Positions 1 to 7,345 of a DNA stretch of 16,787 nucleotides are shown here, piece by piece. Under the pieces are notes generated by a model, which was given only the letters and a program-made list of their open reading frames with translations, was not told where the DNA came from and did no database searches. The position numbers were made by a program, and so were the translations under genes. This DNA comes from Bacteroidales bacterium (GTDB lineage: Bacteria > Bacteroidota > Bacteroidia > Bacteroidales > WCHB1-69): contig DUOL01000154.1 of the NCBI GenBank assembly GCA_012838875.1, positions 1 through 16,787 on the forward strand, given 5' to 3'. The first letter of the stretch is position 1. The number at the start of each line of letters is the position of its first letter.

Positions 1-106
1 AAAAAAGCGAGCTTGTAAGCTCTTTTTGCCGCCTTGCGTCCCCACGGCTTGTGCCCGCGGACTTGGAACCGGGCGCCGACCCCGAGCGCAGCGAGGGGAC
101 ACGCCC
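1..106 (-). repeat. GC-rich interspersed hairpin element, copy 1 (cut by window edge)
   Basis: This is the left part of the same element seen in full at 12794-12988 and 15294-15488, in the same orientation as the 15294 copy. The window starts inside the hairpin tip: an A-tract (1-6), GAGCTT (9-14), a two-base gap, AAGCTC (17-22), a T-tract (23-27) and GCCGCC (28-33). The outer arm follows and matches the 15294 copy in the variable arm segment. The end 'cgagcgcagcgagggg...acgccc' is also shared. It is far richer in G+C than the flanking A/T-rich DNA. It lies just beyond the stop codon of the CPBP protease gene, so it may terminate that transcript. The other arm lies outside the window. Confidence 0.9.
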
Positions 107-137
107 AAAAGAAAAAAATAAAGAAAAAAATAAAAAC

Positions 138-1037
138 TTATTTAGACAATATTTTTCCCTTTTTTAACCAAATTATGCCTGTCATTGTGATTATTAATGA
201 AAGTATGAGTATGGGGATAAATAGTTGTTGGTTTTGGAAAATTGCCGTCTCTACATCGATTCCGTTTCGTAAAACGAGGTACTGCAATACTACCGATATG
301 GTGTTGTGGGAAAAATGGGCGACTATGGGAAGCCATAAAGATTTGCCCCAGAAAAAGAGATAGCCAAGATAGACGCCTAATAAAAAACGGGGTAAAAAAC
401 CGTAAATGTCGAGATGGACGGCACTGAAAATAAAAGCTGTAATAATGATGCTAATGTGCTTATTTTTAGTCCATTGTGTTAAAAACGGCAATATTGTTCC
501 ACGGAAAAAAAATTCTTCGCATACTGCGGGCAAAACTCCTAAAAGAAGTACATTAAACAATAATACGGAAATTTTGGGATTGTCTATCAGCAAATTAAGA
601 ATCCTTTCACTCTCTTCGTAATAACTACGAAACCAATTTTCTATACCTCTCCAAGAAGCAGGGAACGTTAAGGATTCGTTCCAAGCGGCTAAGCATAAAA
701 CAAGCGGCAAAATAAAAAAAGCTAATAAGAAAACGATGAGAATCTGTCGGCACTTAGGAGAATTGGTGATTTCACTGTACTTCCAGAGACTTTCGGTAGA
801 CAAAAAGCTGAAAATGAGAGCAGGAATAAACCAAACGCCTATGGAGGTTATGGACTGAATTATACGCATTAGATTTATTTCGGCTTGTAGTGTCGTACTA
901 TCTCCTTGCCGGAAAAAGGTTTCCGATATTAATTGTGCTAATGCCGCAAATACGAAAAATGCTCCTAACCAAATGAGTAGCAAATACAAAAAGCGTATAA
1001 AAAAAGGTTTTGACGAGAAAAAAGGAGACGTTTCCAT
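138..1037 (-). CDS. CPBP-family intramembrane metalloprotease (CAAX protease-like)
   Basis: This 299-residue, very hydrophobic protein has several predicted membrane segments (about 12-35, 60-80, 97-117, 155-172, 195-210, 217-240, 272-290). It carries the three CPBP/Abi motifs in order: EExxxR at 174-179 (EEFFFR), FxxxH at 204-208, and HxxxN at 241-245 (HFSHN). These glutamates, histidines and asparagine are the expected metal-binding and catalytic residues of the family related to Rce1. The family acts in the membrane; members serve as CAAX-type peptidases, bacteriocin self-immunity proteins or proteases of unknown substrate. Nothing here fixes the substrate. It lies 98 bp downstream of aspS on the same strand and may be the last gene of that transcript, though the gap leaves room for a separate promoter. 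The first ATG gives a short cytosolic N-terminus before the first helix. Confidence 0.88.
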   Translation of the reverse strand: METSPFFSSKPFFIRFLYLLLIWLGAFFVFAALAQLISETFFRQGDSTTLQAEINLMRIIQSITSIGVWFIPALIFSFLSTESLWKYSEITNSPKCRQILIVFLLAFFILPLVLCLAAWNESLTFPASWRGIENWFRSYYEESERILNLLIDNPKISVLLFNVLLLGVLPAVCEEFFFRGTILPFLTQWTKNKHISIIITAFIFSAVHLDIYGFLPRFLLGVYLGYLFFWGKSLWLPIVAHFSHNTISVVLQYLVLRNGIDVETAIFQNQQLFIPILILSLIITMTGIIWLKKGKILSK

Positions 1038-1135
1038 AGATAATCAGTTTCTATTCTACTTCCAACAAATCTTTATTTTCCTGAGTTGAAAGTGTTAATA
1101 CGTGTGAGAAAAAGGCAATCAAAAAGAGTTTTGGA

Positions 1136-2896
1136 TTAAGTAATATTTTTCTCATTACTTACCACTTTAAGTTTAAGTTCATCTAACTGTTCTTGAGTAA
1201 CCGGAGAGGGGGCATCAATCATCACATCGCGAGCCGAATTATTTTTGGGAAATGCGATGAAATCGCGGATAGATTCTACATCCGATAAGACGGCACAAAG
1301 TCTGTCGAAGCCGAAAGCGATACCGCCGTGTGGAGGACAGCCATATTGGAAAGCATTAAGTAAAAAGCCGAATTGTTCTTCCGCCTCTTCTGCTTTAAAG
1401 CCGAGAACTTCAAACATCTTTTTTTGTAGTGCGTTATCATGTATTCTTATTGAACCGCCGCCGATTTCACTGCCATTGATAACTAAATCATAAGCATTCG
1501 CCTTAACTTTTGCCGGCTCTGTGGTGAGTAACGGGATATGTTCCGGTTTTGGTGAGGTAAATGGGTGATGTTTAGCATAGAAACGTTGTGTCTCCTCGTC
1601 CCACTCTAACAAAGGGAAATCGACAACCCACAACGGTTTATAAACCCCTTTGGAGCGTAATCCTAAGCGTGTTCCCATTTCAAGACGCAATTCGCCGAGT
1701 TGCTTTTGTACTTTCTCCGTCTTTCCTGCCATAATCAAAATTAAATCGCCCTCTTCCGCCTGACAATGCTCGGCTATTCGTTTTAAATCTTCCTGAGCAT
1801 AAAACTTGTCTACCGAAGACTTGTAATTTTCCGGTTGACACAAAATATAGATTAATCCTGAAGCTCCAATTGTGGGACGTCTTACAAAATCGACAAGTTC
1901 ATCAAGCTGTTTTCGGCTATAAGAGGCACACCCTTTAGCAACAATGCCGATGACCAGTTCCGCCTCATTAAAAATCTTAAATTCACGATGTTTAGTCAAG
2001 GAATTAAGTTCCACGAATCGCATATCGAAGCGGGCATCCGGTTTATCGGTGCCATAATAACGCATAGCCTCTTCGTAGGTTATCCTTTCAATTTGAGGAA
2101 TCTCTATATTTTTAAAAGTTTTAAAAATATGTCTAACCAAACCTTCGAATGTAGTAAGCACGTCTTCTTGCTCTACAAAGGACATTTCACAGTCGATTTG
2201 CGTAAATTCCGGTTGTCTGTCGGCACGCAAATCCTCGTCTCTAAAACATTTTACAATTTGGAAATAGCGGTCAAACCCGCTCATCATTAGGAGTTGCTTA
2301 AATGTTTGCGGTGATTGGGGCAGCGCATAAAATTCGCCTTCATTTACGCGTGAAGGGACGATAAAATCTCGTGCTCCTTCAGGGGTTGAGCGAATCAAAA
2401 AGGGAGTTTCTATCTCAAGAAATCCGATTTTATTCATATAATTTCTAATTTCCAGCGCTAAGCGGTGTCTGAAAATCAAGTTATTTTTCACCGGATTTCT
2501 TCGCAAATCCAAATAACGATATTTCATACGTAGCTCATCACCTCCGTCTGATTCATCTTCAATCGTAAAAGGAGGAAGTAGAGAGGAGTTAAGAACTTGA
2601 ATATCCGTAACAACGATTTCAATATCTCCCGTTGGAATATTTTTATTTTTATTTGACCGTTCAATAACCGTGCCTGTAGCTTGGATAACCCACTCGCGAC
2701 CATAATCTTCTATTTTTTTATGTAGTTCCGGAAGAGTAGCGCTATTAAAGGTTAATTGAGTTATTCCGTAGCGGTCGCGTAAATCTATAAAGGTCATTCC
2801 GCCTAAATTTCTAATTTTTTGTATCCACCCGCTAAGCGTAACGGTTTGATTAAGATGAGAACTATTTAATTCTCCGCAGGTATGAGTCCGAAGCAT
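1136..2896 (-). CDS. aspS: Aspartyl-tRNA synthetase (class II)
   Basis: This enzyme charges tRNA-Asp with aspartate in the cytoplasm. At 586 residues it has the normal bacterial length. It starts with an OB-fold anticodon-binding domain (about 1-105, with SGWIQKIRNLGG near 22-33). The class II catalytic core follows, with RYLDLRR at 127-133, motif 2 at 218-235 (FRDEDLRADRQPEFTQID) and motif 3 at 524-533 (GGIAFGFDRL). The bacterial-type inserted (GAD) domain lies about 290-400. The C-terminal 'FPKNNSARD' is also typical. The sequence does not show whether it discriminates tRNA-Asp from tRNA-Asn. The start lies 3 bp after the stop of the upstream thioredoxin-like gene, so the two are almost certainly co-transcribed. 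No Shine-Dalgarno sequence is visible, as is usual in this phylum. Confidence 0.98.
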   Translation of the reverse strand: MLRTHTCGELNSSHLNQTVTLSGWIQKIRNLGGMTFIDLRDRYGITQLTFNSATLPELHKKIEDYGREWVIQATGTVIERSNKNKNIPTGDIEIVVTDIQVLNSSLLPPFTIEDESDGGDELRMKYRYLDLRRNPVKNNLIFRHRLALEIRNYMNKIGFLEIETPFLIRSTPEGARDFIVPSRVNEGEFYALPQSPQTFKQLLMMSGFDRYFQIVKCFRDEDLRADRQPEFTQIDCEMSFVEQEDVLTTFEGLVRHIFKTFKNIEIPQIERITYEEAMRYYGTDKPDARFDMRFVELNSLTKHREFKIFNEAELVIGIVAKGCASYSRKQLDELVDFVRRPTIGASGLIYILCQPENYKSSVDKFYAQEDLKRIAEHCQAEEGDLILIMAGKTEKVQKQLGELRLEMGTRLGLRSKGVYKPLWVVDFPLLEWDEETQRFYAKHHPFTSPKPEHIPLLTTEPAKVKANAYDLVINGSEIGGGSIRIHDNALQKKMFEVLGFKAEEAEEQFGFLLNAFQYGCPPHGGIAFGFDRLCAVLSDVESIRDFIAFPKNNSARDVMIDAPSPVTQEQLDELKLKVVSNEKNIT

Positions 2897-2899
2897 AAA

Positions 2900-4411
2900 C
2901 TATTTCTTTTGCTGTTGTTGTTTTTTATAATTTTCTACTTTTTCATAATGACGAAGGAACTCCGGTACCTGTTCCATGTCAATTCTTTTATTCAAAATAA
3001 TTTTTCTTGTGCGGTTATCCATAATAAACATCGAAGGAGTTCCTGTTTCATAGATATTATAGGCACTCATATAATCGACATTTGCTTTTAGTCCGCCAAC
3101 GTTAAGCCAGGGCAACTGCTTTTCTTTGAGATATTTTTTCCAACGGTTGATATCTTTTTCCGCCGCAACTCCATAAATATCAAAATTACGCATCCCTGCC
3201 CTTTCGAGAGAATCGTATAAAACTTTCATCTTCATGGTTTCTTTCGTACAAGTCGGGCAATCGGGGTCATAAAACCACAAAATAACGTAAGGTTTTGAAA
3301 AACCGTACGACGAGTACCAACGCGTAAAATCATCACTTTGCGTTGTATCGGGAATGATTAATTCCACCGCTGTTTTTCCTATTAAGAGCGGCTCAAGATT
3401 TTTCACCCTCTTCTCATATTTACGCACTAAATCTTCATCCATCCACGTGGCTTTATTTTTCAGTTGATTATTTTTAACAATGTGAACAAAAACTGCATCA
3501 TGTCCCAATATTTTACTCGACTCGAATTTATACGATATCCACTCTAAGAAAAAACGATAAGATACGGAATCCTTTTCGGCTCTATTAAGTACCATATCCA
3601 CGTACTTGCAAATCGTATCCGACTCTTGATAAAAGAGAATTTTCAAGAAATACTCATTAATTTTAGGCTCTAAGGCAGGAGTATACAAAAGTCGACCGTC
3701 AGAGAGGTCTACATTGTCCCAATAGTGAGTTCTATAATAAATAGCTTGAAAATTAGAATCTATAGTTCCGTCTTCTTTAACGGGGGGTGCCGGAACTTCA
3801 ATCATCTTATACGCTTTTTGCATTTTTGAAAAGAGATAATCCGGATTTGCATCTATAAGGTCATTGATAAACTGCTCCATCTCCTTATTCACCTCTTCCA
3901 ATTGTTCATTACAACTTCTGACTAATTCCTTATCTCCTGCTTCCTGAGCTTTTGCTCTTTCATCTCTTAATTCTTTAACTCTTTTCTGACTCTGCACACT
4001 TTTTTGCTGAAATTTCAACAGTTCCACATTCTCCGGAGAACCAACTATTATCACATCATTCACACCCCCGGTCGTATCACAAGTGATTGCAAAGTGTTGA
4101 TTCTTATCAATGACAAAATTAAGATATGGACGTTTATTCTGATTAATCAACATATACAATCCGTCTTGATAAGGAGTATCTCCGGCAAATATATACTTTC
4201 CATAGCCGGACGGACGCACGGAATCTTTGAGGATTAATTTATCTCTAAAATGAACCGCCAAATAAAGTATGGAGTCCTTTGCATCCTTAACCAAAAACTT
4301 CAACTCATGCCCCTGCTTTGGGCTCGTTTTTTTTGTTTTTTGTGCAAACGCACTTTGCACCATCATTGCTGACAAGAAAAAAACGAAAATAATAACAATA
4401 TTTTTTTTCAT
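2900..4411 (-). CDS. Exported thioredoxin-like protein with DUF4369/DUF5106-type N-terminal region, CPTC active site
   Basis: This 503-residue protein begins with a signal peptide (MKKN, a hydrophobic stretch, then a likely cut after AFA near residue 23). There is no lipobox cysteine, so a soluble periplasmic protein is likely. Residues about 35-130 form a beta-rich region of the DUF4369 kind. A charged, probably coiled helix follows at about 130-185, then an alpha-helical DUF5106-like part. The C-terminal half is a TlpA/ResA-like thioredoxin fold with ILWFYDPDC and the redox motif CPTC at 385-388, then a cis-Pro region (GTPSMFIMD). Such proteins are numerous in Bacteroidota and probably reduce or shuffle disulfides in the periplasm; the client is unknown. 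It is a paralogue of the preceding gene (31 bp upstream) and is followed 3 bp later by aspS. The tail is rich in Gln and Lys. Confidence 0.87.
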   Translation of the reverse strand: MKKNIVIIFVFFLSAMMVQSAFAQKTKKTSPKQGHELKFLVKDAKDSILYLAVHFRDKLILKDSVRPSGYGKYIFAGDTPYQDGLYMLINQNKRPYLNFVIDKNQHFAITCDTTGGVNDVIIVGSPENVELLKFQQKSVQSQKRVKELRDERAKAQEAGDKELVRSCNEQLEEVNKEMEQFINDLIDANPDYLFSKMQKAYKMIEVPAPPVKEDGTIDSNFQAIYYRTHYWDNVDLSDGRLLYTPALEPKINEYFLKILFYQESDTICKYVDMVLNRAEKDSVSYRFFLEWISYKFESSKILGHDAVFVHIVKNNQLKNKATWMDEDLVRKYEKRVKNLEPLLIGKTAVELIIPDTTQSDDFTRWYSSYGFSKPYVILWFYDPDCPTCTKETMKMKVLYDSLERAGMRNFDIYGVAAEKDINRWKKYLKEKQLPWLNVGGLKANVDYMSAYNIYETGTPSMFIMDNRTRKIILNKRIDMEQVPEFLRHYEKVENYKKQQQQKK

Positions 4412-4442
4412 ATTTTACAGTTTTAAAGTTTCACCTTATCCC

Positions 4443-5744
4443 CTATTTCTCCATTAATTTTTTCAATTTACTAAACGATAACTCTCGTGATATTATTTTA
4501 TGATTTTTATCCATCAACAAAATAGATGGAGTTGTAATAATATCAAAAAAATCAATAAAATCATAATCGAGCATACCGTGCACACAACTCACATTTATCC
4601 AATCCAAATTATTCTCTTTAATAAAATCCAACCATGCTTCTTCATCTTCGGTCAATGCAACGGCATACACTTCAAAATTTAAGTCCGTTTTATACTCTTT
4701 ATAAAATTCGGACAGTTCAGGAGTTAATTCGACACAACTGCCACAGTCGGGCTCCCAGAACCACAAAATGATAAAATCGGTCGTCAATTGGCTACTCTTA
4801 CGACACTCTCCCGCTGTGTCCAACGCTAACAACGGTTTTACGGTTTCACCCGGTAAAAGTCTACGTTTTCGTTCAATTTTATTGTAAACAACACGTCTCA
4901 TTTCCGGCTCGATAAATTTACAATCCGGAGTTGTGCAAAAAGAGTCGTATAAACCAACGGAAACACCATCCAATTCGGGAGGAGAAGTATAATTACTGTA
5001 ATACTTAAACAGTTTTTCTAAATAGTAATCGAACACCTCGCGATTAGTCAAATTATTTAAAAAAGAGTGGATGTAATAAGAAAGAGTATCGGCATCTTGG
5101 GGTAAAATAGCAGTGAAAAATGAGAGAATTTTATCGGAAACGAAAGGGACACGCAGTAAGCGTGCATCATTAATAGCAATATTATCGAAATAGTGGGTTA
5201 TTATATAACTCTGTTTTTGAATGGAGTCTTCTTGTATCGGTTCCGGCATTTTCAACGGGGCGATTGCTTTTATAAATTTCGACAAGAGACTATTCGGGCT
5301 AAAATCGCTAAATGCCTCTAATGTTTCTTCTCTGACGGTCGGTTCCAGCTTTGTTAACATCGCCATTTTTTCCACTTCAAAAAGTGCTTGATTCTCCGCT
5401 GAACCAACAATTTTCCGTTTTTTAAAAATATTCTCTTTAGAAGTAGAGATAGAAAATTCACGGCTCTTATCAATGATTAAATCGAATAAGTTTTGTTTCT
5501 CCCTGTTTTGAATGGAATAGATGCCGGGATAGAGTTCTTGTTTCCCCTTAAAAATCGCCACAAACCTTTTATTAACACGAGCAGAATCAAAAATATAAAC
5601 ATCCTCTCCATAATTCCCAACTAAATAGAGCACGGTATCAGTAATATTCTTAATTTTAACAGTAATTTTATATCCTTTCGATTGAGAAAAAATCGGCAAA
5701 CAGATTAATAAAAGAAGAAATGAGAAGATGATTTTCTTTAACAT
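4443..5744 (-). CDS. Exported thioredoxin-like protein, paralogue of the next gene, CGSC active site
   Basis: At 433 residues this is the shorter of two tandem paralogues. It has an N-terminal signal peptide (MLKKIIFSFLLLLICLPIFS, cut probably after IFS or FSQ). The cysteine at residue 19 is not in a convincing lipobox. It shares with its neighbour the segments 'VGSxEN', 'THYxDN', 'RLLxxP' and 'ILWFxxPDC', which places both in the same DUF5106-plus-thioredoxin architecture. The redox motif is CGSC at 334-337, different from CPTC in the neighbour, so the two may differ in redox potential. It lacks most of the neighbour's charged helix. It is the first gene of the leftward transcript, with a Bacteroidota-type promoter just upstream and a short leader of about 20 bases. 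The periplasmic role is inferred; the substrate is unknown. Confidence 0.85.
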   Translation of the reverse strand: MLKKIIFSFLLLLICLPIFSQSKGYKITVKIKNITDTVLYLVGNYGEDVYIFDSARVNKRFVAIFKGKQELYPGIYSIQNREKQNLFDLIIDKSREFSISTSKENIFKKRKIVGSAENQALFEVEKMAMLTKLEPTVREETLEAFSDFSPNSLLSKFIKAIAPLKMPEPIQEDSIQKQSYIITHYFDNIAINDARLLRVPFVSDKILSFFTAILPQDADTLSYYIHSFLNNLTNREVFDYYLEKLFKYYSNYTSPPELDGVSVGLYDSFCTTPDCKFIEPEMRRVVYNKIERKRRLLPGETVKPLLALDTAGECRKSSQLTTDFIILWFWEPDCGSCVELTPELSEFYKEYKTDLNFEVYAVALTEDEEAWLDFIKENNLDWINVSCVHGMLDYDFIDFFDIITTPSILLMDKNHKIISRELSFSKLKKLMEK

Positions 5745-5770
5745 AAATTAGCAATTCTATTTTTGTGTTG

Positions 5771-5802
5771 CAAAATTACATTTTTTCAAAACAAGTTTCA
5801 AG
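5771..5802 (-). promoter_or_regulatory. Bacteroidota-type promoter for the leftward thioredoxin-like/aspS operon
   Basis: Read on the minus strand, TAATTTTG (5771-5778) fits the -7 consensus TAnnTTTG. CTTG (5799-5802) lies 20 bp upstream of it, at the expected distance for the -33 element TTTG. Transcription would start near 5765, giving a leader of about 20 bases before the ATG at 5744. Confidence 0.55.
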
Positions 5803-5885
5803 CCACGACACAATTTACGCAAAAAATATTACAATTTCTATTCTTTCGTAATCTAAAATGGGAGAAAAAATTGGAGAAAAATTTG

Positions 5886-5893
5886 TATCTTTG
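5886..5893 (+). promoter_or_regulatory. -7 promoter box for the saccharopine dehydrogenase/pruA unit
   Basis: TATCTTTG fits the Bacteroidota -7 consensus TAnnTTTG exactly. No good TTTG lies at the ideal -33 distance; TTGG at 5871 is too close. Transcription would start near 5900, leaving a leader of about 75 bases that is A/T-rich, with no obvious regulatory fold. The two back-to-back promoters of this divergent region are about 85 bp apart. Confidence 0.5.
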
Positions 5894-5975
5894 CCTCCGT
5901 GTATTTTAAAAACTAAAATTGCAAATAACGAACAATTAATATATTCTATTTAAACTGATTAAATATTAAAATTTT

Positions 5976-7313
5976 ATGAAGAAAGTACTTATTCTTGGAG
6001 CCGGTTTAGTAGCTCGTCCTATTATTCGCGATTTGCTTGAAAAAGGATATTTTGTTACGGTAACTGATGTTACCGATGAACAACCTAAAAAATTAACGGC
6101 AAATCATCGCAATGCCAATCCTATTGCATGGCAAGTTAACGATGAAGAAGCGTTGGATAAACTGTTAGTCGAACATGATATTGTGGTGAGTCTAATCCCT
6201 TGGATATATCATCCTATCGTAGCACGTGCTGCCATTCGTAAAAAGAAAAACATGATTACAGCTTCTTACGTAAAGCCTGAGATGGCGGCGTTAAATGAGG
6301 ATGCAAAAAAAGCGGGTATTATTATCCTGAACGAGTGTGGTTTAGACCCCGGCATTGACCACATGAGTGCTATGCGAGTAATTGACCACATACACGGTAA
6401 AGGCGGCAAAGTAAAAGAGTTTTACTCTCTATGCGGAGCACTCCCCGCCCCGGAAAGTGCTGATAATCCATACGGATATAAATTTTCTTGGAGTCCGAAA
6501 GGGGTTATCCTTGCCAGCAACAGCAGCGCCTTATACCTCAAACATGGTAAAAAAGTAGAAATTAAAAGCGAAGACCTTTTTAAAGATAAATTTGTCATTA
6601 ACGATTTCCCAACAGTGGGAGAATTAGAAGTTTATCCCAACCGCAATTCTATCGATTATCTTGACATTTACGGCATTCCCGAAGCCGAAACGGTCTATCG
6701 CGGAACTTTACGCTATAAACATTGGTGCGAAATTCTTGACGCGATGAAGAGTTGCAATCTTATCACCGAAGAAAAATTTGATTTTACAAATAAATCTTAT
6801 GCAGATATGGTGGCAATGATGATACAAACAGACAGCGAAAATATTAAGCAAAAAACAGCCGATAAACTGGGTGTCTCAATCTCCTCGCCCGCAATAGAAG
6901 GCATGGAGTGGTTGGGGCTTTTCGATACCACACCGATGAACCGTACAGAAGATTCACCTTTCGAAATTGTTGCCTATTTAATGTTAGACAAAATGTCTCT
7001 CGGCGAAAATGAACGCGATATGAACGTCATGCTTCATATTTTTAGAGCAGAATATCCTGACGGAAAACAAGAGGTTATTAAATCAAAACTCTTGGATTTC
7101 GGCTCTACTGCTACCGATACATCTATCGCTCGCAACGTAACCCTACCCGTTTCGGTGGCGGTTCGTATGATTTTAAATAAAGAAGTTAACTTAACGGGAG
7201 TATATCGCCCCACTATTCCTGAACTTTATAATCCAATCTTAGATGGTTTAGAAGAGTACGGAATAAAAATGGAAGAAGAGTATAATTTACCTTTAACTGA
7301 AATGATTCAATAA
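5976..7313 (+). CDS. Saccharopine dehydrogenase-type oxidoreductase (LYS9/AASS C-terminal type)
   Basis: This 445-residue enzyme has an N-terminal Rossmann fold (VLILGAG at 4-10; an acidic residue, D31, ends the second strand, which favours NAD over NADP). The segments VSLIPWIYHP (71-80), CGLDPGIDHM (121-130), CGALPAPE (153-160) and YKFSWSPKGV (168-177) are signatures of the glutamate-forming saccharopine dehydrogenases of yeast LYS9 and the C-terminal half of animal and plant AASS/LKR-SDH. In those enzymes saccharopine is split oxidatively to glutamate and 2-aminoadipate semialdehyde, or formed in reverse. Length matches the family. No lysine-ketoglutarate reductase partner is in the window, so the natural substrate is not proven. 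It is followed 32 bp later by pruA on the same strand and sits behind its own -7 box. The ATG at 5976 directly precedes the first strand of the fold. Confidence 0.87.
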   Translation: MKKVLILGAGLVARPIIRDLLEKGYFVTVTDVTDEQPKKLTANHRNANPIAWQVNDEEALDKLLVEHDIVVSLIPWIYHPIVARAAIRKKKNMITASYVKPEMAALNEDAKKAGIIILNECGLDPGIDHMSAMRVIDHIHGKGGKVKEFYSLCGALPAPESADNPYGYKFSWSPKGVILASNSSALYLKHGKKVEIKSEDLFKDKFVINDFPTVGELEVYPNRNSIDYLDIYGIPEAETVYRGTLRYKHWCEILDAMKSCNLITEEKFDFTNKSYADMVAMMIQTDSENIKQKTADKLGVSISSPAIEGMEWLGLFDTTPMNRTEDSPFEIVAYLMLDKMSLGENERDMNVMLHIFRAEYPDGKQEVIKSKLLDFGSTATDTSIARNVTLPVSVAVRMILNKEVNLTGVYRPTIPELYNPILDGLEEYGIKMEEEYNLPLTEMIQ

Positions 7314-7345
7314 ACCAATTTATAAATTTAAAAAAAATTACAGCT

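Noticed and set aside
34..363. Open frame on the plus strand from the left-edge repeat into the CPBP gene region
   Set aside because: It starts in the repeat, passes through a poly-A stretch and then lies antisense to a well-supported membrane protease; the product has no recognisable features.
1038..1135. Promoter or terminator between aspS and the CPBP gene
   Set aside because: I found no TAnnTTTG box with correct spacing and no convincing stem with a T-run, so nothing is annotated there.
1245..2290. Plus-strand open frames opposite aspS
   Set aside because: They lie wholly within the reverse strand of a clear aspartyl-tRNA synthetase gene and have no start signals or family features.
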